This document shows positions 9,384 through 17,249 of a DNA stretch of 64,000 nt, piece after piece; the first letter of the stretch is position 1, and each line of letters opens with the position of its first letter. The DNA is taken from the NCBI GenBank assembly GCA_025056565.1, contig JANWWA010000003.1, forward strand, positions 36,263 to 100,262, written 5' to 3'. The notes beneath the pieces were generated by a model. The model was not told where the DNA came from, searched no databases, and saw nothing but the letters and a program-made list of their open reading frames with translations. A program made the position numbers and the translations under genes. The stretch is from Chloroherpetonaceae bacterium (lineage in GTDB: Bacteria > Bacteroidota > Chlorobiia > Chlorobiales > Thermochlorobacteraceae).

Positions 9384-9974
9384 CTATCCACCTTTGAAGG
9401 CTTCTTTCATTACATCACGGTGTGCGAGCAAGATAAGTCCTGAGAGAAAAATGATAAAAGGTAAGGCTTCGACTGGCTCAAAGAGTGGCACAATGAGCAC
9501 AACAGAGACTGTGGCAGCAATGTTGCAGAAGTGTAGTTTTCGTGAGTATAGCCACGCCAGCACCCAGACAACAAGCCAAGCAATAAGCATAGATTTCATA
9601 AAGAGCAACGTGGCACCTGCAGCCGTCGCTAAACCACGCCCCCCTTTGAAGCCAAGCCAGATGCTGTAGCAATGCCCTAGCACGGCAAAGAAGGTTGCCC
9701 ACATCTTAGGGGCCAGTGCCTCTTTGCCCGATAATCCCGTGCTAAAATAAGCGTCTGCTAGTAACACTACGGCGACGCCTTTCAGCGCATCTAAGACGCC
9801 CACCGTAATACCAATCGCTTTCGAGCCAGTGACATCGTAGCTGTTCATCGCACCCACGTTGCCTGTGCCCAGTGTTCGAATGTCTTTGCCCGTCAAGGCT
9901 TTGAGAATCAAAAACGCAAAGGGAATAGAGCCGATAAGGTATGACAAAGCAGCTAAGAGAAATGCATCCCACAT
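9384..9974 (-). CDS. plsY: Acyl-phosphate glycerol-3-phosphate acyltransferase PlsY
   Basis: 196 residues from the ATG at 9974, the usual PlsY length. An earlier in-frame start would extend into the dedA gene and add a non-hydrophobic stretch, so it was rejected. The three PlsY motifs are recognisable: LIGSIPFAFLI, GTGNVGAMNSYDVTG (usually GSGNPGATN) and FKGGRGLATAAG, embedded in about five membrane segments. PlsY acylates glycerol-3-phosphate from acyl-phosphate at the inner membrane to start phospholipid synthesis. The variant second motif is slightly unusual. The start lies 8 bases after the dedA stop. Confidence 0.88.
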   Translation of the reverse strand: MWDAFLLAALSYLIGSIPFAFLILKALTGKDIRTLGTGNVGAMNSYDVTGSKAIGITVGVLDALKGVAVVLLADAYFSTGLSGKEALAPKMWATFFAVLGHCYSIWLGFKGGRGLATAAGATLLFMKSMLIAWLVVWVLAWLYSRKLHFCNIAATVSVVLIVPLFEPVEALPFIIFLSGLILLAHRDVMKEAFKGG

Positions 9975-9982
9975 ATCGGTAT

Positions 9983-10642
9983 TCAGCGTAACGGTGTCTT
10001 GTGCGAAACGGTTTTTGCTTTTCTCACCCAGCGATAAATCAAAAAGCCAATAAGCGCAAAAACTACGACGGTAAGGAGCGTGCCATAAGTCGTGATATAG
10101 TCGCCTAGTGTCTCCCAATTGTCGCCCAGAAGGTAACCGCCGAAAACCAGCAAGATGTTCCAGCTGACGGCACTGATGGCAGCGCAAAGGTGCGTCAGCA
10201 GTGGATTGAGGCGCGAAAACCCAGCGGAAATGGAGATAATGGAGCGTGAGCCAGTTAGGAATCGATTCGCAAGAATAAGTCCGTAGCCATACTTTGCAAA
10301 TCGTGTGCGAATCTCGGGTAAGTGCTCAGCAGGAAAGAATCGCTGCACAAGCCGTGCAATGCGTGAATTGAGTTTAGCATTCGGCTCACCGTGAAAGCGC
10401 AAGGAAACCCAGTATCCGATGCCATACATAGTAGCAAAACCCAACACCGACCCCGCACTTGCCCACATGACGCAAGCAGCAAATGAAAGGTCAGTATGCG
10501 GCACGAGTGTGCCAACAAACGCAACCGGCATATCGCCCGGAATAGGTGGTACGACATTTTCCAGATACGCAATCGTAAAGAGCGAAAGATATATGGCGCT
10601 GCTGTCCAGTGTTTTGATAAGTGTGATGATGTCTTCAAGCAT
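9983..10642 (-). CDS. DedA-family inner-membrane protein
   Basis: 219 residues with four to five hydrophobic segments. It has the DedA hallmarks: ENVVPPIPGDMPV near residue 28, corresponding to the conserved E-x-(3)-P-x-P-(G/S)-(D/E) motif, and the RFLTGSRSIISISAGFSRL segment with conserved arginines about residue 140. DedA proteins are lipid flippase/scramblase-like membrane transporters linked to undecaprenyl-phosphate or phospholipid recycling and envelope integrity. The adjacent plsY fits a membrane-lipid context. The exact substrate is not determinable. Confidence 0.88.
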   Translation of the reverse strand: MLEDIITLIKTLDSSAIYLSLFTIAYLENVVPPIPGDMPVAFVGTLVPHTDLSFAACVMWASAGSVLGFATMYGIGYWVSLRFHGEPNAKLNSRIARLVQRFFPAEHLPEIRTRFAKYGYGLILANRFLTGSRSIISISAGFSRLNPLLTHLCAAISAVSWNILLVFGGYLLGDNWETLGDYITTYGTLLTVVVFALIGFLIYRWVRKAKTVSHKTPLR

Positions 10643-10660
10643 AATAGTGTGCGATTAATC

Positions 10661-11398
10661 TCAGCCCAAAAGTCGTCGTCTCACTTCTTGATAGGCTTCC
10701 TCGACTTTGCCTAAGTCGAATCGGAAGCGGTCTTTGTCGAGTTTTTCGCCCGTCTGGGCGTCCCAGAGACGGCAGGTGTCGGGGCTAATTTCATCACCGA
10801 GCAAAATCTCTGTTCTGCCATCGAGCGTGTGGAATCGCCCAAACTCTAACTTGAAGTCCACAAGTTTCAAATCTTTTTGTAGAAATAAGTCTTGTAGCAC
10901 CGCATTGACCTTTGATGCCAGCTGGCGGAGCTTTTCAAGCTCTTCGCGTGAGGCAAGTCCCAGCACAGCCGCATGGTCATCATTGAGTAGTGGGTCACCC
11001 AGTGCGTCGTTTTTGAAGTAGAACTCGATAATTGGCGTTGGCAATTCATCACCTTCTTTGAAACCGTAGCGCTTGACCAGCGAACCGGCCGCAATGTTGC
11101 GCGTGACGACCTCAATTTTGATAATCTCCAGCTTTTTGCAGAGCATGTCTCGCTCTGAGAGCTTGCTGACAAAATGCGTTGGAATGCCAAAATCAGTCAG
11201 GTATGAGAAAAGAAAACACGAAAGTTCATTATTGACGATGCCTTTGCCCGCAATCGTGCCGCGCTTTTCGGCATTAAATGCTGTTGCATCGTCTTTGAAC
11301 TCCTGAATAATGAGCGAGGGATTTGAGGTCGCATAAACCTTTTTGGCTTTGCCTTCGTAGAGCAATTCTTTTTTGGCAATGTGAGCAAGTGTGGTCAT
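10661..11398 (-). CDS. purC: SAICAR synthetase (phosphoribosylaminoimidazole-succinocarboxamide synthase)
   Basis: 245 residues from the ATG at 11398. PurC joins aspartate to CAIR with ATP in purine synthesis. Motifs are ELLYEGKAKKVYAT at the N-terminus, VTRNIAAGSLVKRYGFKEG, LVDFKLEFGRF and GDEISPDTCRLWD. A TTG at 11428 in the same frame was rejected: it lies inside the -7 box of the predicted promoter, and family members usually start close to the ELLYEGKAK segment. First gene of a minus-strand run that continues through dedA and plsY. Confidence 0.96.
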   Translation of the reverse strand: MTTLAHIAKKELLYEGKAKKVYATSNPSLIIQEFKDDATAFNAEKRGTIAGKGIVNNELSCFLFSYLTDFGIPTHFVSKLSERDMLCKKLEIIKIEVVTRNIAAGSLVKRYGFKEGDELPTPIIEFYFKNDALGDPLLNDDHAAVLGLASREELEKLRQLASKVNAVLQDLFLQKDLKLVDFKLEFGRFHTLDGRTEILLGDEISPDTCRLWDAQTGEKLDKDRFRFDLGKVEEAYQEVRRRLLG

Positions 11399-11425
11399 AG
11401 TGGTTTGTGCTTTAACTATGGGCTT

Positions 11426-11456
11426 CAAACTTATAGATTCATCTAAGATAATCCAA
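11426..11456 (-). promoter_or_regulatory. Promoter of purC (TTG-N20-TAAGTTTG)
   Basis: On the minus strand, TTG (11456-11454) and TAAGTTTG (11433-11426) are separated by 20 bases. This fits the -33/-7 promoter consensus of Bacteroidota-type sigma factors (TTTG and TAnnTTTG). It places transcription start about 20 bases before the purC ATG. Confidence 0.6.
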
Positions 11457-11626
11457 TCCGCTGCGCAGGTGCGGCGGAAGCGGTGCGTAAGGTTGTGCTG
11501 CGGCGACCGTCTTTGCTACTGGGAAGGTAAGCGTATCACATCAAGCATTACTGCTTCGCTTTTCAGTAAGCGTAGTGTATTTTGGATAGTAGGTTTCTCC
11601 CACCGAGTGTGCAAACGACGCTGAGA

Positions 11627-13048
11627 ATGGAATTCTACGAGCGAATCAAGCAGGCGCTTGTGGCGCTGTCGAACCTCTCGAATGCATCACTCCGCCAACA
11701 TCTTTTGGGAGCGCTGTGGGAGACGCTCCGCTCGCATCATAGTGTTCCGATGACGGCTGGCGAGGAAGCCACCTTTCTTTACTTCGGTCATGCCGATACG
11801 GTGCACTGGCACGGCGACTTCAACCAGTGGGGCGGACAAAAGGGTATGGTCACCGAAGGCAAGCGACTGGGTAAATCAGACCTCTGGCTTTTGGAAAAGG
11901 TGTTTCCGGCTGATGCAAGGCTGGATTACAAAATTGTGCTCAATCACCGTGAATGGCTCTTGGACCCTGCCAATCCGTATCGGTGCAAAAGTGGCTTCGG
12001 CTACAGCTCAGAGCTGCGAATGCCACGCTATGTGTATCCCATATCCAGTTTGCGCCGACCTGATGTGCCAAGAGGCACAATGAGCGAGACGCTGCGCTTG
12101 CAAAGTCGCCATTTGGGCTATGCGGTGGCAATTCAAGTTTATCTTCCTTTTGGCTATGAGCGACTAAGTCGCCTGCCGGCTCTGTATGTAACCGATGGGC
12201 ACGAATACGCTGATGATGAAATGGGGGCACTATGCACCACACTCGATAACCTGATTTACGACAAGCGCCTTGAACCTGTAGTGGCTGTCTTCATTGACCC
12301 GCGCAATCCTGACAACCCGAATGAAAACCGACGGCTTGAAGAGTATCCAGCAAATCCCAAGTTTCTAAAATTTGTAACCAAAGAGGTTGTGCCGCTAATT
12401 GACGCACTGTTCAATACAGATGCAAAGGCTTCAGCACGTGCTTTTATTGGCACATCGTTTGGCGGTTTGTGTGCAGCCTATGTAGGCATCAAAGCGCCAG
12501 ATGTGTTCCAGCAAATTGGGGTGCAATCGCCTTCATTTTGGAAATATCCAGAGATTTTCGAACTCTATGAAAAGTCGCCCCGTTTGCCGCTTAGGATTTA
12601 CATCAGCTCTGGCACCATTCACGACACTGCGTTGCGAGCACGCCAGATGCACGATGTGCTTACACGCAAGGGCTATGAGCACTTTTACCGTGAGACCAAT
12701 GAGAGCCACTCTTGGGGCACATGGCGCGGAACACTGGAGGAAATGATGCTCTACTTTTTTGGCAAGCCTACTTCTACGCAAGTGCTCAGACCGCGTCCTG
12801 AAAATGACACCAATTTCAAGCTCTCCGCAATGCCCGCCATAACCCAGATTCATTACACACTTGCCCAGCGAGAAAAAGTAACCATTCAGCTCTATGACCT
12901 TTCTGGAAAGGAACTCGGTCGGCTTGCGTGCAAAGCGCAAAAGCGAGGGCACCACACCGTTGACTTACCCAAGCTTGATGCGGGGCTTTACTTTTATCGC
13001 CTGCAAATCGGGGCAATGTGCAAAACGCAGCTCTTCAAAGTGACATGA
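11627..13048 (+). CDS. Esterase (EstD/enterochelin-esterase type) with N-terminal E-set domain and T9SS-like C-terminal domain
   Basis: About 473 residues from the ATG at 11627. A first domain (about 45-130) resembles a glycogen-binding/E-set fold (YFGHADTVHWHGDFNQWGG). The alpha/beta-hydrolase domain of PF00756 type follows (residues ~170-380), with the nucleophile elbow GTSFGG and a late His in NESHSWGTWRGTL, as in enterochelin esterases. The last ~75 residues follow the type A sorting-domain pattern: IHYTLAQREKVTIQLYDLSG, then LDAGLYFYRL, and a final Lys-containing tail (TQLFKVT). Such tails route proteins through the type 9 secretion system, but no Sec signal peptide is visible here. Substrate is unknown. 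Confidence 0.8.
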   Translation: MEFYERIKQALVALSNLSNASLRQHLLGALWETLRSHHSVPMTAGEEATFLYFGHADTVHWHGDFNQWGGQKGMVTEGKRLGKSDLWLLEKVFPADARLDYKIVLNHREWLLDPANPYRCKSGFGYSSELRMPRYVYPISSLRRPDVPRGTMSETLRLQSRHLGYAVAIQVYLPFGYERLSRLPALYVTDGHEYADDEMGALCTTLDNLIYDKRLEPVVAVFIDPRNPDNPNENRRLEEYPANPKFLKFVTKEVVPLIDALFNTDAKASARAFIGTSFGGLCAAYVGIKAPDVFQQIGVQSPSFWKYPEIFELYEKSPRLPLRIYISSGTIHDTALRARQMHDVLTRKGYEHFYRETNESHSWGTWRGTLEEMMLYFFGKPTSTQVLRPRPENDTNFKLSAMPAITQIHYTLAQREKVTIQLYDLSGKELGRLACKAQKRGHHTVDLPKLDAGLYFYRLQIGAMCKTQLFKVT

Positions 13049-13081
13049 CACTTTGAGAAAGAAAGGTGCTGGCTGTGCAAA

Positions 13082-14740
13082 CTAATCAGGGAACATTTCC
13101 TTGATGCGGCTTTCTACGGCTTCGTGTTTGGCGCGTCCTTCTTTGTAGCCCATTGCAGCGTAAAACTCTGCGTCATAGTTACGCGTGCGAATCACAACGG
13201 GCATTGGCAAGGCATGCCCAAGTATCAAGGCTTGCTGGCGAGTGTCGAGGCTGGCAAGAATGTTGCGCATCCCACCAGCATTGCTCACACCGCTGAGCGC
13301 TGCGTTGATGTCTTTTTCATCCGAAAGCGCTGCGATGATTTTTGTGCCAATCTGGCTCAGAATTTCATCGTCAATGCCAGACGGGCGCTGGTCGACCAGC
13401 AAAAGTGAGACATAATACTTGCGAAGTTCTCGAGCAATTTTGCCAAATGAAGTCTGTGAAGCGGCACGTGGATTTAGAAACTTATGCGCTTCTTCAACAG
13501 CGATAACAAGTTGCTTGGGTTTATCCAGTTTGTTCTGGGTGCGCAAAAAGGTATCGGTTGCGTCTTTGTAGGCTTCCTCTACACGGCGTGTGATCACATT
13601 GGCGACAAGCAAGTAGCTAATCATATCTTCATACTTACCGAACTCTACCACGACACTCACGCCGCGGCGCAAATCGCTAATGAGGTCATCAATGATATTA
13701 AGCTTGCCTGCTTGTGGCTCAAAGTCTAAGAATTTGCACTGCGTGCGCAGCCTTTCCATACGTCGCCAGAGCGCTTGCATGGAGGAGTAGAGCAAGTTTT
13801 TTCGGTCTGCAAACTGCATAGCTTGCTCAGGGTCGTCCATCAGGCGCATAAATTCACCAAGCCAATTTGCACCGAAGGCTTGTTTAAGAATGCTGGTGTA
13901 TTCTGCAGCAGTCGGATTGAGGCGCAGCTCTTCTTGAAGAAGCAAAATGTCTTCTGGCTCGATTTGGTCAATGCCGAGCCGGACTTCGCGGTCGCAATGT
14001 GCGCCACGTCGGCGCGTGCCTTCAGGGTCAAGCGAGTAAATCTTAACCTTGCCACGCGACGCAAAGAGCGGCTGCAACCCTTTAACCGACGACTGTCCCT
14101 CGCCTTCAAATGTGCCCTTTGTGCCATATTCATTGTGCATATCAAAAACCAGTGCAACTGCAGCATCAGTTTTGATAAGTCCAGCAAGCAACAGGCGTGT
14201 GATGAAGGTTTTGCCTGTTCCTGTGCGACCAAAGACAGCGCTGCTGCGCTCAGCAAAGCGCTCCATATCCAAGCAAACAGGCTGCTTCATATCGAGCGGC
14301 GTGCCAATGAAGAAATACTTGCGCCCTTGCGCTGCATTCTGTGACTCCGATCCAAACACAAGCGCAATATCGTCATCAGTGGCTTCAGCTACAGAAGCAA
14401 AGTGAGATGGAATCGTTTTCACTGGCTCCAAAATGGCAGGACGAGCGTGCTTGTCGCACATCAGCATTGGACGCAGCGACACAACCGTATAAGCCAATGA
14501 GCCTGAGACAACCTGCCGAATAAGGTCATGCTGAAAGTCTGGCGGATTGGAAAGCAGACTATCGTTGCTGGCAGCAAGGCGAATGTCGGTAATGATGGAA
14601 AAGAAGTCATACTGCCTGCCTTCCACAACTAAAAACTTCCCTGCTTTGATGCTCTCGAGAGGCACATGCTCCAAGAGCTTCATTTCCAATCCTTCCAGCA
14701 AAGAACCACGAATAACTTTGCCCAGTATGGTTCTATCCAT
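13082..14740 (-). CDS. HerA-type DNA-translocating ATPase (DUF87)
   Basis: 552 residues. The N-terminal ~90 residues fit a HAS-barrel (HerA-ATP synthase barrel). A Walker A GRTGTGKT lies at residues 171-178 and a Walker B-like LVIAVEEAHKF at about 400, followed by RELRKYYVSLLLVDQRPSGI, a typical sensor/arginine-finger region of the FtsK/HerA superfamily. HerA hexamers pump duplex DNA and usually work with the nuclease NurA in end resection or with other effectors in defence. No NurA gene is adjacent. The upstream gene on the same strand, 18 bases away, is an unknown protein with a basic tail and is likely co-transcribed. Confidence 0.88.
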   Translation of the reverse strand: MDRTILGKVIRGSLLEGLEMKLLEHVPLESIKAGKFLVVEGRQYDFFSIITDIRLAASNDSLLSNPPDFQHDLIRQVVSGSLAYTVVSLRPMLMCDKHARPAILEPVKTIPSHFASVAEATDDDIALVFGSESQNAAQGRKYFFIGTPLDMKQPVCLDMERFAERSSAVFGRTGTGKTFITRLLLAGLIKTDAAVALVFDMHNEYGTKGTFEGEGQSSVKGLQPLFASRGKVKIYSLDPEGTRRRGAHCDREVRLGIDQIEPEDILLLQEELRLNPTAAEYTSILKQAFGANWLGEFMRLMDDPEQAMQFADRKNLLYSSMQALWRRMERLRTQCKFLDFEPQAGKLNIIDDLISDLRRGVSVVVEFGKYEDMISYLLVANVITRRVEEAYKDATDTFLRTQNKLDKPKQLVIAVEEAHKFLNPRAASQTSFGKIARELRKYYVSLLLVDQRPSGIDDEILSQIGTKIIAALSDEKDINAALSGVSNAGGMRNILASLDTRQQALILGHALPMPVVIRTRNYDAEFYAAMGYKEGRAKHEAVESRIKEMFPD

Positions 14741-14758
14741 TGTTCCTTCACTCCATAG

Positions 14759-15559
14759 TTATTTTTTCTTCAACCTTGTCGCTTTCGCCTTTGATGCGCT
14801 CTGTTTCTGCTTAGTAGCGGCTGCTGATTTGGTCGATTGCTTAACTTGGCGCTTCGCTAAGGTAGATTTTGCACTGGCTTTTGTGCGGGCTGCTGGAGCT
14901 GCTTTCTTCTTAGCTGATGCAGTGCGTTTTGAGGACGGTGAAGCAACTTTGCCTGAGGAAGCCTTGACGGCTTTTTTCGCGGTTTTCTTCTTTGCTTGTG
15001 CTGCAGCTGATTGTCTAGCAGCCAATTTCTTAGAAGCGGCGCGTGATGCTTTGGCAGTCGCAGGTGTAGCGGGAGGCAATTCCTTAGAACGCCCGTTGAT
15101 AATTTCTTCGGTAAGTGCCTCAGCAAGAGCACGCGCTTCTTGCTCTTCCTCATGCTCTGGTGCAGGCTTCTGCTGATGTGATTGCTGCACATACCGCACA
15201 AACGCAGCGTGTAGCTCATGCGCCAATTCTTTGTCGTCACTTTCTAACGCTTGAAAGTAGTGCTGCGCCATTCCAATTCCAGTGTCCAGCACTGTGCCTG
15301 ACTCATAGACAGCGCCCATCTCAACATTTACAATCCAAACATCATACTTTGGCTCACTGTCCTCATCGTTCTCATAGACTTGATAAAACTCACAGTGCGC
15401 AATGCCTGCTTCACCTTCAGTTATGAACATGTCTTCAATGGACTTCGGCGCCTTGCCAAACCACTTCGGATAGGCATCGAAGAGTTGCGCACGCTGCACT
15501 TCGGAGAGTTCTTCAAGGTTATCGGGGGTAACGTCGAGCTTCTTTTCAAATCTAAGCAT
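14759..15559 (-). CDS. Unknown protein with acidic N-domain and histone H1-like Lys/Ala-rich tail
   Basis: 266 residues in two parts. Residues 1-160 form an acidic, apparently folded domain (DMFITEGEAGIAHCEFYQ, YDVWIVNVEMGAVYESG) that I cannot assign. Residues ~165-266 are a low-complexity Lys/Ala/Ser/Thr tail with repeated KK, AKKK and SSK, like bacterial histone H1-like (Hc1/HU-tail) segments that bind DNA. It lies directly upstream of the HerA-type ATPase gene with an 18-base gap, suggesting a functional pair acting on DNA. This is inference: the N-domain gives no catalytic motif I recognise. Confidence 0.75.
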   Translation of the reverse strand: MLRFEKKLDVTPDNLEELSEVQRAQLFDAYPKWFGKAPKSIEDMFITEGEAGIAHCEFYQVYENDEDSEPKYDVWIVNVEMGAVYESGTVLDTGIGMAQHYFQALESDDKELAHELHAAFVRYVQQSHQQKPAPEHEEEQEARALAEALTEEIINGRSKELPPATPATAKASRAASKKLAARQSAAAQAKKKTAKKAVKASSGKVASPSSKRTASAKKKAAPAARTKASAKSTLAKRQVKQSTKSAAATKQKQSASKAKATRLKKK

Positions 15560-15829
15560 AGCGAAAAATGGTTGGTTGCTGCACCGTCGCCATATAGGTG
15601 CAGAGGAATTTAGCCGAAAGAAAATACATCTTAGCTAAATCATTTCGCAAAGTATCGCCTGCTTGAAGGCAGCGGTGTTTCAAACCCTCGGAGCGTGCTG
15701 CCTACCCGACCCTTCTGCAGCTTAAAAAATCGTCCAAAACGACTACTGAGCTACTCAAAACGGCTGCAGTAAAGGCGGAAGGCAGTGTAACTTGCTCCTG
15801 CAACTCATAAACCTTTTGGGAGTGCAAGT

Positions 15830-16981
15830 ATGAAGTGCGATGTAGCAGTTATTGGCGGAGGGCCGGGCGGCGCAACGGCAGCAAACGAGCTGGCTAAAGC
15901 AGGCGTTGATGTCGTGTTGATTGAGCGCAACCTTAACAATGCAAAACCTTGCGGGGGCGCAATTCCACTGGGCTTAATTGAGGAGTTTGAGATTCCAGAT
16001 GAGCTGGTGGAGCGCAAGGTAACACAAATGGCGGTGCGCTCGCCGAAAGGACGCATCATTGAAATGTCAATGCCAAACGGGTATGTCGGAATGGTGCGCC
16101 GTGAGCGATTTGATAAGTTCTTGCGGGAGCGCGCGGCACAGTCGGGTGCCGAACTGCTCGAAGCGAAAATGCAGAGCGTAAAAGCAGTAGGAGACGGCTA
16201 CACCATTTCAGTCGATGCAACCGGTCAAGGCATCTCGCAAATTCAGGCGAAGTTTGTGCTCGGTGCCGACGGAGCAAACTCCAAAACCGCACACGACCTG
16301 TCTTTTCCACCCAATGAATTCAAAGCAGTCGCTCTTCAGCAGCGCTTCCACTATGCGCCTGAGCTGGCGCGATACCAAAATCTGGTGGAGATTTGGTTCG
16401 ATGGAGAAGTCTCACCCGATTTTTATGCGTGGGTGTTTCCAAAAGCCGACCATATTGCCGTAGGCACAGGCACTGAAGATACACGTGGCAACATCAAACA
16501 ACTGCAAAAACGCTTCCGCGAAAAGCTCCAGCTTCACATGGAGCCTTACTATGAAGAAGCGGCTAAAATTCCAATGCATCCACGCAAGCTCTTTGCGCGT
16601 GACACTGTCGCACTCATCGGCGATGCAGCAGGACTGGTAACCCCCTCTAACGGCGAAGGCATTTTCTTTGCGATGAAAAGCGGTAAGATGGCGGCTCACA
16701 CTTTGCTGGATATTCTTGCCAAAAGAGAGCAATCTCTCTCGAGATACGAGAAAACCTTCCGTAGAACTTATTTCACGATATATGCAGGCTTAGCTCTCCT
16801 GCAATGGGTGTATTATCGCAACGACCGCTTGCGCGAAAGTTTCGTAGCAATCTGCGAAGACAAGCACGTGCAGCAAATTACCTTCGACTCTTATCTCTAC
16901 AAGAAAATGGTGCCAGCCCCGCTTTGGGTGCAGGCCAAAATCACGGCAAAAAATCTCTACCACCTTGTGCGGGGGCACTAA
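15830..16981 (+). CDS. bchP: Geranylgeranyl reductase, BchP/ChlP type
   Basis: 383 residues. The FAD-binding [17 protein letters not shown] and a terminal ER (IERN) mark a flavoprotein of the geranylgeranyl reductase family. The [20 protein letters not shown] and MVRREVF-like ([11 protein letters not shown]) stretches and the [19 protein letters not shown] motif are those of BchP/ChlP enzymes. These reduce the geranylgeranyl chain of (bacterio)chlorophyll or geranylgeranyl diphosphate to phytyl. The ATG has GGGAG a few bases upstream. It stands alone, with an archaeal-lipid-type reductase as the less likely alternative. Its presence is the main reason to suspect a chlorophototroph. Confidence 0.85.
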   Translation: MKCDVAVIGGGPGGATAANELAKAGVDVVLIERNLNNAKPCGGAIPLGLIEEFEIPDELVERKVTQMAVRSPKGRIIEMSMPNGYVGMVRRERFDKFLRERAAQSGAELLEAKMQSVKAVGDGYTISVDATGQGISQIQAKFVLGADGANSKTAHDLSFPPNEFKAVALQQRFHYAPELARYQNLVEIWFDGEVSPDFYAWVFPKADHIAVGTGTEDTRGNIKQLQKRFREKLQLHMEPYYEEAAKIPMHPRKLFARDTVALIGDAAGLVTPSNGEGIFFAMKSGKMAAHTLLDILAKREQSLSRYEKTFRRTYFTIYAGLALLQWVYYRNDRLRESFVAICEDKHVQQITFDSYLYKKMVPAPLWVQAKITAKNLYHLVRGH

Positions 16982-17211
16982 GCCACGCTTGTGTGTGCAG
17001 CAGAAGTGCTCCTTCCCCTTGATTCTACAATTTCGCAGTGCAGCAGGGCAAGAGGGGTGGTAGCGCAAAGAGACGATTGCACTCCACCTGCTTGCTCAGG
17101 TGCACAGCGTCAAGGCTCTGAGCGACCGCTGTGTGTGTGGTCGTTTAGTGCTGCATTGTCGGTCTGTCTCAGCTATGGCTGGCTCCACCTTTTCAAACCC
17201 GAAAAAATCCC

Positions 17212-17219
17212 TATCTTTA
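17212..17219 (+). promoter_or_regulatory. Possible -7 box (TATCTTTA) before lpxC-fabZ
   Basis: TATCTTTA differs by one base from TAnnTTTG and lies 31 bases before the lpxC ATG. No matching -33 TTG is present (only TTTC, 17 bases away), so support is weak. The 268-base gap 16982-17249 otherwise holds a small hairpin (CGACC...GGTCG near 17124-17144) and no gene I can support. Confidence 0.25.
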
Positions 17220-17249
17220 AAGTTTCACAACTTAAACAATGCCCGAACT

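Noticed and set aside
9975..10187. N-terminal extension of PlsY into the dedA gene
   Set aside because: The extension reads as polar, non-membrane junk in another frame of dedA; the ATG at 9974 gives the normal PlsY length and start.
11399..11428. TTG start of purC at 11428
   Set aside because: This codon lies in the predicted -7 box, and the ATG at 11398 gives a more usual PurC N-terminus.
14547..15176. A 209-residue plus-strand frame overlapping the histone-tailed protein and the HerA gene
   Set aside because: It is the reverse of Lys/Ala-rich coding sequence (giving Leu/Phe/Ala-rich junk) and of the herA 5' end; no ribosome site or motif.
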